The notes under the pieces are model-generated. The model searched no databases. It was not told the DNA's origin and saw only the letters and a list, made by a program, of their open reading frames with translations. The position numbers were made by a program, and so were the translations under genes. DNA of 32,937 nt from Alkalihalobacillus alcalophilus ATCC 27647 = CGMCC 1.3604 (GTDB taxonomy: Bacteria; Bacillota; Bacilli; Bacillales; Bacillaceae_D): positions 1 through 32,937 of the forward strand of contig NZ_ALPT02000047.1 of the NCBI RefSeq assembly GCF_000292245.2, given 5' to 3'. This document shows positions 8,487 through 16,840 of the stretch, piece by piece. Every line of letters starts with the position of its first letter. Within the stretch, counting starts at the first letter, position 1.

Positions 8487-9824
8487 GTGAAGTTGGATGT
8501 GGGTTTATTTTTTAGAAAATGGGCTAAATCACTGTTAGAGTTGCTTGTTTTCTTTCCATTAATCTTGTACATAGGGATTGTTGCTAATTCGGAGCAAGTC
8601 ATTTGGGTCTGGTTCATCATCGTTTATCTCATGTTTGGAATCAGTTTATTCTTAGGAAAAGGGCTTCAATTAAAGCAACGGTGGTCACGAGTGTTTGTTG
8701 CGTTTGTGCTTGCTTTTTTTATTTCGTTCCTGTTGTTACCAGCAAGTGGACCATCTTTAGTGCTCGTTTTTACTTTTTTGGTTGCAGTTAGTATGAGGGC
8801 TTTCTATTATAGCCGTAACTATATAGAAGATTTAGTACCGGTTCAGTTGATGTGGTTCGGGTTGCTTGGCTATTTCTTTGCATCTTTCTTTTTCCGAATG
8901 TATATGATATTGGCACCATATGAAGCTCTTCTGAATGGAGTAGGTGTTTTTTATGTTGTTATTACTTTATTTTATACGAATATAAGGCATTTAAAAGAAG
9001 CTACGCTAGTAAATCGGGTAAACCCATTTTTAAGTAAAGCGACGAAAAGACAAAATCGACTTTATTTAATCGGTTTTATTGCTTTTCTTTTGTTTGTTGT
9101 TGGTGGACGTTATATTCAGGAAGCCATTCGCTTTTTATGGAATGGATTTATTTATCTTATTACACTCATTTCTCCTGATTTTTCTGGAGAGTCAAATTTT
9201 GTCCCACCCGCGTTTGAAGAAGACGAATTATCATTGATGGACCTTGGAGGGAATAGTGAAGTAGAAGGAAGCGTTCCTTGGGTTAATGCGTTTGTGCTTT
9301 TTTTTATTCTTGTCACTGTCCTCTTCTTTGTTATTTTAATTCTTAGTAAGTCTAAGCGTTTCGTAAGCTGGCTCCAAAAAGGAATGAATGGTTTCTTTTC
9401 GAATTCTAAGCAAAAAGATGAGGAAGCTTTTGTTGATGAAAAAGAAAAACTTATGACATTAAGTGATTTACGTAAGCAATGGCAGAAAAGAACAAAGGAA
9501 TGGTTTCAAACGAAGCTATCACGAAAGCCAACCATTGACGATTTCGAAACGAATCAAGAGAAGATCCGTTTTCTATTTAAACAGTTGATGAAAAAAGAAA
9601 AGCTTAATGGTTTTTCTATCCATAAAAGTGACACAGCACATGAGTTATTGCTTTTATTAGAACAAGAGAAGCAAACATCCAAAAGGGAATTTCATTTATT
9701 GAATGACCGTTACAATTTAGCAAGGTATGGGCTAGATTCAATTGCAATAAAAAATAAAGATGTTGAACAGTTAAAAAAGTGGATTGATGAGATGAGTTTA
9801 CAGGATCAAAATCATCATAAATAG
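8487..9824 (+). CDS. Membrane protein with C-terminal DUF4129-like domain, copy 1
   Basis: The 445-aa product begins with about six membrane spans in the first 215 residues, followed by an acidic external loop (FEEDELSLMDLGG), one more span near 262-287 and a cytoplasmic tail. The tail contains NQEKIRFLFKQLMKKEKLNG, DTAHELL and YNLARYG, the pattern of DUF4129. In YebA-type proteins at this operon position a transglutaminase core lies between the membrane part and the tail; here it is missing and the protein is correspondingly shorter (YebA is over 700 aa from memory). The start is GTG 8487. The next gene is a clear paralogue. Confidence 0.85.
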   Translation: MKLDVGLFFRKWAKSLLELLVFFPLILYIGIVANSEQVIWVWFIIVYLMFGISLFLGKGLQLKQRWSRVFVAFVLAFFISFLLLPASGPSLVLVFTFLVAVSMRAFYYSRNYIEDLVPVQLMWFGLLGYFFASFFFRMYMILAPYEALLNGVGVFYVVITLFYTNIRHLKEATLVNRVNPFLSKATKRQNRLYLIGFIAFLLFVVGGRYIQEAIRFLWNGFIYLITLISPDFSGESNFVPPAFEEDELSLMDLGGNSEVEGSVPWVNAFVLFFILVTVLFFVILILSKSKRFVSWLQKGMNGFFSNSKQKDEEAFVDEKEKLMTLSDLRKQWQKRTKEWFQTKLSRKPTIDDFETNQEKIRFLFKQLMKKEKLNGFSIHKSDTAHELLLLLEQEKQTSKREFHLLNDRYNLARYGLDSIAIKNKDVEQLKKWIDEMSLQDQNHHK

Positions 9825-9858
9825 ATGACTTTTTTGAGTAAGCCAGGGGGGATGGGAG

Positions 9859-11184
9859 TTGAGTCAACTTTTTCTAAAAAAATGGGCAAAAGGCTTGCTG
9901 GAATGGCTCATCTTTTTCCCTTTACTCTTATATGTCGGTGCTGTCTCTTTTTCAGGTGTTTTTGTTTTCGTTTGGCCAGTCTTTTTATATCTATTATTTG
10001 GATTTAGTTTAATAGTGGGGATGAAGTTTTATTTTACGGTACGTTGGACTAGACTTATTTTTGCTTGTCCTTTTGCTATTCTGATTCCAGTGATAGCCCA
10101 AGTGTCTTTTATTACAGGGTTTGTCCTTAGTCTTGTTATCCTAGTTGTAGTGAATCGAGGGTTTTATTATAGTCGAGAAGTGCTAGAGGATTTAGTTTCA
10201 TTACGTTTGGTCTTGTTTGGGTTTGTTTTGTATTTCTTTGCGACGTTTCTTTATCGCTTGTACCCAGTGTTAACTCCATTTGAGACAGTTCTAAATATAA
10301 TAGGAATTCTTTTTGTGAGTACGATGCTCTTTTATATAAATCGAACCTTTTTAAAACAAGTTACTCTCGTTGAACGAGGAAAGCCATTTTTAAGTCAAGC
10401 AACGAAAAGACAAAATATTTTTTATTTAGTAAGTTTTATTTCGTTATTGCTGTTTTTAGTTAATGGACAATTTATTCAACCGGCTCTGTTAAAAGTATGG
10501 CGGACCTTTATCGCTTTTTTAAACTTGTTTAGAATAGAAGGAGTAGAGAGTCCATGGGCTGAATATGATTTTTGGGAGGAAGAGGAGGAATTAATATCTG
10601 AGATAGGCATGGAGGAAGTGATTGAGAAAGGCCCTAATATGGCACTAATTATTGGAATTATTATTAGCAGCTTATTTGTTTTCCTTTTCTTGATTTTACT
10701 TCTTCATTTTTTTAGGAACTCGAAATCCTATTACGTTTGGTTCAAAAGTAAGTTAATCGGTGTCTTTAATTATCAGGTCCAAAATCAAGAGGAAGGCTTT
10801 GTTGATGAGGAAGAGCGACTCCTTTCTTTTAAGAAATGGATGAGGACATACAAAGCTTGGCTTCAAACGGCTCTTGAACGTAGAGGAAAGTTTACGGATT
10901 TAGAGACTAACCAAGAGAAGGTCCGCTACTTATTTACTCAACTAATGTTGAAAGAACAGAAAAATGGATTGAAATTGCAAAAGAGTGATACTGCCCATGA
11001 GTTATTGCAGCAGATCATAGCGCAAGATAGGGAAGAAAAGAATGGTCTTTATGAATTGAGTCATCAATATCATAGTGCTCGTTATGGCTATCGGGATATC
11101 CCGGATCATGAAGTCGAGAAGCTACATCAGTGGATAGAAAAGAGGCAGGCAGTTTATAAGAAAAGAAAGTATAAAGACGAATGA
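9859..11184 (+). CDS. Membrane protein with C-terminal DUF4129-like domain, copy 2
   Basis: The 441-aa product is a tandem paralogue of the preceding gene along its whole length. Matching landmarks are KKWAKGLLEWLIFFPLLLY, FYYSREVLEDLV, KPFLSQATKRQN, an acidic loop (WEEEEELISEIG), one late span, and the tail NQEKVRYLFTQLMLKEQKNG..DTAHELL..YHSARYG. It too lacks a transglutaminase core. The start is TTG 9859 behind a purine-rich GGGGGGATGGGAG. It is the last gene of the operon, with a hairpin just after the stop. Two diverged copies could form a heteromeric membrane partner for the MoxR/DUF58 pair; that is inference. Confidence 0.85.
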   Translation: MSQLFLKKWAKGLLEWLIFFPLLLYVGAVSFSGVFVFVWPVFLYLLFGFSLIVGMKFYFTVRWTRLIFACPFAILIPVIAQVSFITGFVLSLVILVVVNRGFYYSREVLEDLVSLRLVLFGFVLYFFATFLYRLYPVLTPFETVLNIIGILFVSTMLFYINRTFLKQVTLVERGKPFLSQATKRQNIFYLVSFISLLLFLVNGQFIQPALLKVWRTFIAFLNLFRIEGVESPWAEYDFWEEEEELISEIGMEEVIEKGPNMALIIGIIISSLFVFLFLILLLHFFRNSKSYYVWFKSKLIGVFNYQVQNQEEGFVDEEERLLSFKKWMRTYKAWLQTALERRGKFTDLETNQEKVRYLFTQLMLKEQKNGLKLQKSDTAHELLQQIIAQDREEKNGLYELSHQYHSARYGYRDIPDHEVEKLHQWIEKRQAVYKKRKYKDE

Positions 11185-11189
11185 AAATG

Positions 11190-11221
11190 GAGCGAGTGGG
11201 CTAGACTCAATCGCTTTTTCA
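11190..11221 (+). terminator. Terminator of the MoxR operon
   Basis: AGCGA and TCGCT pair around an imperfect inner stem, followed by TTTTTC, immediately after the last gene. The stem is short, so this is a moderate call. Confidence 0.5.
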
Positions 11222-11225
11222 AATG

Positions 11226-11262
11226 AAAAAAGAGGCGTTGCATTAAAGCTGCAATCCGCCTC
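11226..11262 (-). terminator. Terminator overlapping the 3' end of the Lrp-type gene
   Basis: On the minus strand GAGGCGGATTGCA pairs with TGCAACGCCTC and is followed by TTTTTTCATTT. The left arm lies inside the last codons of the regulator gene. Confidence 0.8.
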
Positions 11263-11692
11263 GACTTTTAAAACGTCTTAACAAAATATGGCTTTCCACT
11301 CGTGTAATCCCTTTCAAAGCGTACAGTTCTTCATTAATAAAATATTCAAGTTCATCAAAGTCATTCACTAAAACATGCATATGTAATGTACTAGGGCCTG
11401 TCATTTGATAACAACTAGCTACTTTAGCGTTTTCGGCCAGTTCCTCAGCGACTGAAACTAATGAAGTCGGCTCGCAATCGACTTCAAAAAAAGCCGATAC
11501 TTTTTTTCCGACTTTATCAGAGTTAATGACAACGCTAAATTTCTCGATGATTCCTTCATCCATTAGTTGATTGATTCGTTCTCGAATGGCGACACGCGAT
11601 AACCCGAGTTCTTTGGCGATATCAACGTACGACATTCGCCCGTTCTCCGTTAATAGTTCTAAAATTTTTCGATCAGTCACATCTAATTTCAT
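11243..11692 (-). CDS. ywrC: Lrp/AsnC-family transcriptional regulator, YwrC type
   Basis: The 149-aa regulator has an N-terminal winged helix-turn-helix (residues about 1-55: LDVTDRKILELLTENGRMSY, IAKELGLSRVAIRERINQL, then DEGIIEKFSVVIN) and a C-terminal RAM ligand-binding domain (VSAFFEVDC through ITRVESHILLRRF). Proteins of this family bind DNA as octamers and sense amino acids or small metabolites. It is divergent from the two chromate-transporter genes, as ywrC is associated with ywrB/ywrA in B. subtilis, so it probably controls them and itself from the 255-bp shared region. A clear promoter and its own terminator make it a single-gene unit. The effector is unknown. Confidence 0.9.
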   Translation of the reverse strand: MKLDVTDRKILELLTENGRMSYVDIAKELGLSRVAIRERINQLMDEGIIEKFSVVINSDKVGKKVSAFFEVDCEPTSLVSVAEELAENAKVASCYQMTGPSTLHMHVLVNDFDELEYFINEELYALKGITRVESHILLRRFKSRGGLQL

Positions 11693-11779
11693 CTGAATCG
11701 TTTCCCCTCAATAATTTCATCGTAATCGGATTTGATTAACCGCTTCCAATAATAGTAAAATAAATAGCTCCTTGTCTCT

Positions 11780-11807
11780 ATTATAAGCCAATGCCAATTT
11801 TATGCAA
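11780..11807 (-). promoter_or_regulatory. SigA-type promoter of the Lrp-type gene
   Basis: On the minus strand TTGCAT and TATAAT are separated by 16 bp, about 90 nt before the start codon. Confidence 0.65.
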
Positions 11808-11864
11808 TACGTTAGAAAAGGAGGTTTGAACGAAATGAAAGTATTTATTTAAAATTAATTCCTT

Positions 11865-11893
11865 TTGTAAATCTAAAAATGATAGAGTATAAT
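11865..11893 (+). promoter_or_regulatory. SigA-type promoter of the chromate transporter pair
   Basis: TTGTAA, a 17-bp spacer, then TATAAT, about 55 nt before the first transporter gene. Confidence 0.7.
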
Positions 11894-11947
11894 CAAATTA
11901 ATATAAAAATAGAGTTATAGTTAACAAAAGTAAAGTGAGGGAATGCT

Positions 11948-12529
11948 ATGGATTGGAGGAAGCAAAGAAATATCTTTATTGCATTTTTTCGTTCGGGGAT
12001 GCTTGGGTATGGTGGTGGCCCATCGACAATACCGCTCGTACATAAAGAGGTCGTTCACACATTTAAGTGGTTAACTGATGAGGAGTTTGGTGATGTTTTA
12101 GCGTTAGGAAATGCCTTACCTGGGCCGATTAACACAAAAATGAGTGGATATATTGGTTATAAAGTCGGGGGCTGGGTCGGATTAATAAATGCCATTATTG
12201 CAACGATAATGCCAACAGTCCTATTAATGATCGGTTTAATTGGCCTTCTAAGCCAATTTCGAGATTCTCGAATTGTGGCCGGAATGACAGAAGCTGTTGC
12301 TCCAGTTGTTGGGGTAATGCTTGCGACCTTAACTTATGGTTTTTTAAAGCAATCAAAGGGTGGAATTGGTTGGGGTTGGATGATTGTGTTAACGCTTATT
12401 AGTTTACTCTTGTACCAATTTGTAGGGGTTCATCCGGCTATTATTATCGCTGTTTTACTTGTTTACGCATTATTAAAAAGAGATAAACCAAAAGAAGAAG
12501 TGCCAAATCAAAGGGAGGGAGAGTCATGA
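11948..12529 (+). CDS. Chromate transporter (ChrA) half protein, first subunit (YwrB/YwrA type)
   Basis: The 193-aa product is a half-length CHR-family permease. Near the N-terminus is the family motif GYGGGPSTIPLV, then the GNALPGPINTKMSGYIGYKV stretch with the conserved PGP. About five hydrophobic helices follow (IIATIMPTVLLMIGLIG, APVVGVMLATLTYGF, WMIVLTLISLLLYQF, PAIIIAVLLVYALL) and a charged tail. Short CHR proteins work as pairs inserted in opposite topology; the partner gene overlaps by 4 nt (ATGA). Chromate efflux is the family's described activity; the real substrate here is not shown by sequence. Divergence from the Lrp-type regulator suggests the control. Confidence 0.9.
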   Translation: MDWRKQRNIFIAFFRSGMLGYGGGPSTIPLVHKEVVHTFKWLTDEEFGDVLALGNALPGPINTKMSGYIGYKVGGWVGLINAIIATIMPTVLLMIGLIGLLSQFRDSRIVAGMTEAVAPVVGVMLATLTYGFLKQSKGGIGWGWMIVLTLISLLLYQFVGVHPAIIIAVLLVYALLKRDKPKEEVPNQREGES

Positions 12530-13062
12530 TTTATTGGGAAATCTTTTTAGCCTTTTTTATCCCTGGTATCGTTGGATATGGGGGCGGCCCAGCGACGATC
12601 CCGCTCATTCAAGAAGAGGTGGTTCATACTTATGGTTGGCTATCAACGGAACGATTTGGGGAATTGTTGGCTATTGGAAATGCCCTACCAGGACCAATTG
12701 CGACAAAAATGGCTGGTTATATTGGATTTGAAGTTGGAGGTGTTCTTGGAGCAGCTATTGCTCTTTTTGCTACTGTTGCACCGTCCTTACTAGCCATGAT
12801 TTTTTTACTTAGTATTTTGTATAAGTTTAAAAATTCACCGAAAGTAAAACGAATGACAACTTTAGTCAAACCTACGATTGCTGTATTACTTGGAGTCATG
12901 GCATTTGAATTTTTCTTTTCTTCTTATGAAAACTCAGGCGTATGGCAAATGATTTTTTTAACAATAGTGAGCTTTCTTTTATTAGAGAAATGGAAAGTAC
13001 ATCCTGCTTTTGTGATTGTCGGAGCCCTTTTATATGGTGCCTTTTTTTTAGGACATACGTAA
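12526..13062 (+). CDS. Chromate transporter (ChrA) half protein, second subunit (YwrA/YwrB type)
   Basis: The 178-aa partner of the previous protein repeats the same signature: GYGGGPATIPLIQEEV, GNALPGPIATKMAGYIGFEV, then four or five hydrophobic helices (AIALFATVAPSLLAMIFLLS, VKPTIAVLLGVMAFEFFF, MIFLTIVSFLLL, AFVIVGALLYGAFF). It starts in the ATGA overlap with the upstream gene, indicating translational coupling and roughly equal subunit amounts. The transcript ends at the hairpin near 13167. The pair was probably produced by an ancient duplication. Confidence 0.9.
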   Translation: MIYWEIFLAFFIPGIVGYGGGPATIPLIQEEVVHTYGWLSTERFGELLAIGNALPGPIATKMAGYIGFEVGGVLGAAIALFATVAPSLLAMIFLLSILYKFKNSPKVKRMTTLVKPTIAVLLGVMAFEFFFSSYENSGVWQMIFLTIVSFLLLEKWKVHPAFVIVGALLYGAFFLGHT

Positions 13063-13166
13063 TAATTTTAGGTGAGGTATCTCAAATTGAGCAGATGGAA
13101 CCTATGTCGTCTTTGCCAGTGGGTAGTAATAATACATAAAGAAACTACATGGAAATTATTTTAGAA

Positions 13167-13212
13167 AAATAAGGCTTCTACCCGAGTTATTGGTAGAGAC
13201 CTTATTTTTTTT
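13167..13212 (+). terminator. Intrinsic terminator after the chromate transporter pair
   Basis: AATAAGGCTTCTACC pairs with GGTAGAGACCTTATT and is followed by a run of eight T residues. Confidence 0.85.
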
Positions 13213-13280
13213 GATACTTTAATGCTTTACCATATGTGGATACAAGAAAATGTTAGAAAAATATTTTCACGAAATATCTA

Positions 13281-13308
13281 AAAAATACTGAATATTGTAA
13301 GTATTTTT
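13281..13308. promoter_or_regulatory. Inverted repeat, possible operator before the oligopeptidase gene
   Basis: AAAAATACT-N10-AGTATTTTT is a perfect 9-bp inverted repeat about 47 nt before the start codon, in the expected promoter region. It could be a repressor site; no known consensus is claimed. Confidence 0.4.
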
Positions 13309-13354
13309 GGTAAACTAGATGTTACGCAAGGCGAAATATCTAGGAGGGGATTAA

Positions 13355-15154
13355 ATGAAGTATCCAATTACTTGGGATTTAGAAAGTGTATTTGCAGGTG
13401 GAAGTGAATCAAAGGAGTATGTAGCCTTTGTAGAAGAAACAGATGTATACATAAAAAAATTTAATGAACGTTTAGCAAAAGTGGATGATTCAGTAGAACA
13501 ATTAGCTGAATTAATTGAAGATATTCAACAGCTTATGTTGAGAGCAAGACAATCAGGAGCTTTTATTAGTTGTTTGAGCTCAGCAAATGTCCAAGACAAA
13601 AAAGCCATTCAATGGTTAGGAACGATTCGTACACAAAGTAATAAAATTCAACAAATTTGGACGAAGATTGAAGAAAAAATTGTCGCTTTTTCAGAAGAAA
13701 AATGGCAAGAGCTTCTTAAGCACGAGAAATTACAACCGATCGTTTTTTCATTAAATGAAAGCCGTGAAAAGGCAAAGGATAAATTACCTCCTGATCAGGA
13801 AAGATTAGCGTCTAAGTTAGCAATTGATGGATATCATTCTTGGGGTTCATTTTATAATCAATTAGTTGGTGATATGGAATTTCCATTTGAAGAAGATGGG
13901 GAAGAAAAACGATTGTCAGCTGGGCAAATTCAAAACCGCATGAATCATTCGGATCGTGATGTGAGGAAGCGTGCTTTCTTTGCCTCTGAAAAAGGATGGG
14001 AGCAAAAAGCTGATACGTTTGCAACTACTCTTAATTCATTAGCTGGATTCCGTTTGCAGTTATATGATGCACGAGGTTGGGAAAATGTCTTAAAAGAGCC
14101 TCTAGACATAAATCGGATGCAAGAACAAACATTAGATACAATGTGGAATACCATCGAAGAAAATAAGCCGATGCTTCACCAATTTATGGAGCGAAAAGCA
14201 AGACTTTTAAACATTGATCAGCTGGCATTCTACGATGTTTTTGCTCCGCTTCCAGTTGATGGTGATGAGAAAATTAGTTATGATGATGCATGCGATTTAA
14301 TTATTAAACATTTTAAAACGATTAGCCCTAAACTTGCTAATTTTGCTGAAATGGCTTTACGAGATGGTTGGATTGAAGCAGAGGATCGTCCAGGAAAGCG
14401 CCCAGGCGGTTTTTGCACGAGCTTACCTTTATCTGGAACCGAGGGTGAATCCCGAATTTTTATGACCTATGATGGCAGTCTTGCTAATGTTGCTACATTA
14501 GCCCATGAACTTGGTCACGCCTATCATAGCCATTGCTTAAAGGAATTAAAACCATTTGCGCGTAGTTATGCGATGAATGTTGCGGAAACAGCGTCTACTT
14601 TTGCAGAAAATATTGTGGCGGATGCACTAGTTAAAGAAGCTCAAAGTGAGGATTTACGCCTGTCATTATTAGAAAATAAAATATCACGGTCGCTTGCTTT
14701 CTTTATGAATATTCATGCCCGGTTTATTTTTGAGAAAAACTTCTATGAGGCAAGAAAGAGTGGCACGTTATCCGCTGCTGATTTGAATCAACTGATGGAA
14801 GAGGCCCAAAAGCAAGCATTTGGAAACGCCTTAAGTGAGTATTCGCCAACTTTCTGGGCATCTAAACTACATTTCCATATTACTGGAGTACCATTCTACA
14901 ACTTCCCTTATACGTTTGGATTCCTATTTAGCTTAGGGATTTATAAACGAGCACTTGATGCTGGTTTGAGCTTTGAGGATAACTATATTGATTTATTAAA
15001 GGACACCGCAAGTATGAAGGTTGAAGAATTAGCTGATAAGCACTTAGGTGTGGATTTAACACAAGCCGAATTTTGGCAAGATGCCCTTAATGTTGTCAAA
15101 GAAGACATTGAAGAATTCCTTAAATTAACTGAGGAAAAGATAGCTGCAAAATAA
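13355..15154 (+). CDS. M3 family oligoendopeptidase (PepF-like)
   Basis: Zinc metallopeptidase that degrades short peptides in the cytoplasm. The 599-aa length is typical. The N-terminal helical oligopeptidase F region is followed by the catalytic domain with HELGH at 384-388 (zinc ligands H384 and H388, catalytic E385) and the third ligand E411 in NVAETAST. C-terminal substrate-pocket residues include HITGVPFYNFPYTFGFLFSLG. The ATG follows AGGAGGGG at good spacing. There is no signal peptide. It is a single-gene transcript bounded by terminators, with a possible operator upstream. Confidence 0.93.
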   Translation: MKYPITWDLESVFAGGSESKEYVAFVEETDVYIKKFNERLAKVDDSVEQLAELIEDIQQLMLRARQSGAFISCLSSANVQDKKAIQWLGTIRTQSNKIQQIWTKIEEKIVAFSEEKWQELLKHEKLQPIVFSLNESREKAKDKLPPDQERLASKLAIDGYHSWGSFYNQLVGDMEFPFEEDGEEKRLSAGQIQNRMNHSDRDVRKRAFFASEKGWEQKADTFATTLNSLAGFRLQLYDARGWENVLKEPLDINRMQEQTLDTMWNTIEENKPMLHQFMERKARLLNIDQLAFYDVFAPLPVDGDEKISYDDACDLIIKHFKTISPKLANFAEMALRDGWIEAEDRPGKRPGGFCTSLPLSGTEGESRIFMTYDGSLANVATLAHELGHAYHSHCLKELKPFARSYAMNVAETASTFAENIVADALVKEAQSEDLRLSLLENKISRSLAFFMNIHARFIFEKNFYEARKSGTLSAADLNQLMEEAQKQAFGNALSEYSPTFWASKLHFHITGVPFYNFPYTFGFLFSLGIYKRALDAGLSFEDNYIDLLKDTASMKVEELADKHLGVDLTQAEFWQDALNVVKEDIEEFLKLTEEKIAAK

Positions 15155-15187
15155 GAGGAAACTGGTTATTGAATAGCTGATGATACG

Positions 15188-15231
15188 AACTGCCTGTAAA
15201 GTGATTAACTCGACTTTATAGGTAGTTTTTT
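15188..15231 (+). terminator. Intrinsic terminator after the oligopeptidase gene
   Basis: AACTGCCTGTAAAGT pairs with ACTTTATAGGTAGTT and is followed by TTTTTG. Confidence 0.85.
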
Positions 15232-15282
15232 GTGGAGAAATTTAAATTTCGAATAACTTCTATGTTTAGAATGAAGAAGAAA

Positions 15283-15332
15283 GGAACTACTCTAATGTCG
15301 TTTTGATGACCTTGAAGTAGCTCCATTTTTTT
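15283..15332. terminator. Terminator-like hairpin between convergent genes
   Basis: GGAACTACTC pairs with GAAGTAGCTCC. The T run is on the plus-strand side (ATTTTTTTG); on the minus side the tail is only TTCCTTTC. It may end transcripts from the FbpB-like gene or act as a backup for the peptidase gene. Confidence 0.45.
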
Positions 15333-15351
15333 GAGAAAATAAAGTTTTATA

Positions 15352-15489
15352 TTAACTGCTTTTAATCGAATCGTCGGCATTTCTTTCATCAATTCTTTTT
15401 TCGATTTCAGATAATGCTTTCGGATCGTTTAGTAGATTTTCTTTATTTTTCTTAATTAATTCCTCTAATGAAATATGTTGTTTTCTCAT
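15352..15489 (-). CDS. FbpB-like small basic protein, 45 aa
   Basis: The sequence begins MRKQHISLEELIKKNKENLL and continues NDPKALSEIEKRIDER. This matches the Fur-regulated basic protein FbpB pattern as I remember it (basic start, [FL]EEL[VI]..NK.eLL.D...l..IE.r....). In B. subtilis FbpB assists the small RNA FsrA in the iron-sparing response, but many paralogues of this short family are uncharacterised. An extended -10 promoter with a palindrome lies upstream, and GAGG precedes the ATG. No classic Fur box is seen. The assignment rests on pattern memory over a short protein. Confidence 0.65.
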   Translation of the reverse strand: MRKQHISLEELIKKNKENLLNDPKALSEIEKRIDERNADDSIKSS

Positions 15490-15530
15490 TAACCTCAGTC
15501 CTTTAATTAATTAAATTTCTATTTAGTACT

Positions 15531-15559
15531 ATTATACCAGCTAATCGGCCAATTAGTTG
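15531..15559 (-). promoter_or_regulatory. Extended -10 promoter with overlapping 16-bp palindrome
   Basis: On the minus strand TGGTATAAT is an extended -10 element. The near-perfect palindrome CTAATTGGCCGATTAG (plus-strand 15541-15556) covers the spacer and the -35 region, the position of a repressor operator. It does not match a Fur box. Confidence 0.5.
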
Positions 15560-15662
15560 AATAAATTGTTAAAATTATTTGAAAAATAAATTAATTAAAC
15601 CGCAGATTGTGTACTTCTATGAGGCGTTCTATTTACATAAACTGTTACAAAATGTGTAATGA

Positions 15663-16100
15663 ATGGATGTGACGGTGATTTTTAATCAAAGAGCCCTTAA
15701 TCTGACTAAACTTGAAAATATGTTAAGGACCGAGAGCCCGGATGTTTTGACATTAGATTATTTATCAACAAGAACGGATAATCTCGAGGCAAAGGAGTTA
15801 TGGCGAATACTAGTATCAAGTAGACGGCAGCATTATGAATGGTTAAAAACCTTCTTTATTAATGTTAGTGGACGCCTTCCAGCAGTCGATCAAAATACAT
15901 TTGTTAGACCTTCCTCTTATGAAAGTGGGTTGAATGAACAAATTAATGAGTATCAAGAAAGGTTACGTGCTCTGAATCAATTACTAAATGAAGCATCTAA
16001 TCAATATGAATCAGAATATTTAAGGGTCGTGATTTATTATTTTGAACAGGAAGGAATTTTATTAACACAACTAAGTCAGATGCGAAGTGAGAGGGGATAA
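15663..16100 (+). CDS. Hypothetical protein, 145 aa, helical
   Basis: I do not recognise this gene. The product is soluble and appears almost wholly helical, with heptad-like Leu spacing at both ends (LTKLENMLRTESPDVLTL and YQERLRALNQLLNEASNQY), and ends YYFEQEGILLTQLSQMRSERG. There are no Cys, no signal peptide and no catalytic motif. Repeated His/Glu-containing helices (RRQHYEWLKTFF, YYFEQE) give it a faint ferritin-like look, but this is not enough to assign. The ribosome site is poor, so the start is uncertain. It stands alone between the FbpB-like gene and the repeat block. Confidence 0.6.
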   Translation: MDVTVIFNQRALNLTKLENMLRTESPDVLTLDYLSTRTDNLEAKELWRILVSSRRQHYEWLKTFFINVSGRLPAVDQNTFVRPSSYESGLNEQINEYQERLRALNQLLNEASNQYESEYLRVVIYYFEQEGILLTQLSQMRSERG

Positions 16101-16432
16101 TTTTTTACTCATAAAAATAAATAAACTTATTCATACTAACAAGAAGAATGTGCTTGTTTAAATTTAGTAAGCTTTTTAGACGGTTGTTTACTGCGGAGCT
16201 TATCGTAATTGGTACATCCCATGGGCTTATTTTAAAGCAATGAGAAAACTGTCTGCTCTTGAAAATATCGTTATATTAGTTACTCAACTTTCGCATCGAG
16301 AAAATCCGTTCAACTAGTTGGCAGAGCGAAAGGGAAGCTCTTAAACAAATGCCCTTGACACGTTTGAAAAGCGAGAACGCACTATCACACCAAACGGATA
16401 AACTGTGCAGTAAGAAAAAATAATAGGCCCTC

Positions 16433-16555
16433 TGGCGGTCGCTCCCAAACAGACACTCCGCGTCCTGCAGGAACCTCATGAGCCTCCTCAGCACGCTTGC
16501 GGGGTCTCATTGGACGGTTTATTCCTGCGGGAGTCTCCGTGTCTGTTTGTCCGCT
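16433..16555. repeat. GC-rich interspersed repeat, copy A
   Basis: The unit runs from GGCGGTCGCTCC through CTCCGCGTCCTGCAGGAACC, GAGCCTCCTC, GCGGGGTCTC and TTTATTCCTGCGGGAGTCTC to TGTTTGTCCGC. It is much richer in G+C than the surroundings. Similar elements are common between genes in Bacillaceae as I recall; their role is not known to me. Confidence 0.8.
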
Positions 16556-16716
16556 AGGTAATGGAATCGAATCTAGGTTCGGTTTTCTCATTAGAATAAA
16601 AAATAGGTGGCAACTACCTATTTAGTTCCATAACCATTAAAGTTAAGAAGAAGGTTCTTCTGCGTTAGAAATAGCTGATTGAGAATGGCCATATCATCAA
16701 GCATCTCCCCTACACT

Positions 16717-16840
16717 TAGCGGACAAAACCATACGGAGACTCCCGCAGGAATAAACCGTGGAGCGAGACCCCACAGGTGTACCGAGGAGGCTCGCCAGGT
16801 TCCTGCAGGACGCGGAGTATGGTTTTGGTAGCGACAGCCG
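16717..16840. repeat. GC-rich interspersed repeat, copy B (inverted to A)
   Basis: This is the reverse complement of copy A: AGCGGACAAAACC, GGAGACTCCCGCAGGAATAA, GCGAGACCCC, GAGGAGGCTC, CAGGTTCCTGCAGGACGCGG, GGTAGCGACAGCC. A and B are about 160 bp apart and could form a very long stem. Confidence 0.8.

Noticed and set aside
9825..10007. 60-codon ORF overlapping the start of the second DUF4129 paralogue
   Set aside because: Out-of-frame shadow of a well supported gene; composition is not protein-like.
13087..13164. Possible 25-aa ORF with a CRLC motif after the chromate transporter genes (TTG start, GGTGAGGT upstream)
   Set aside because: Very short, non-ATG start, no recognised family; the space before the terminator could equally be untranslated.
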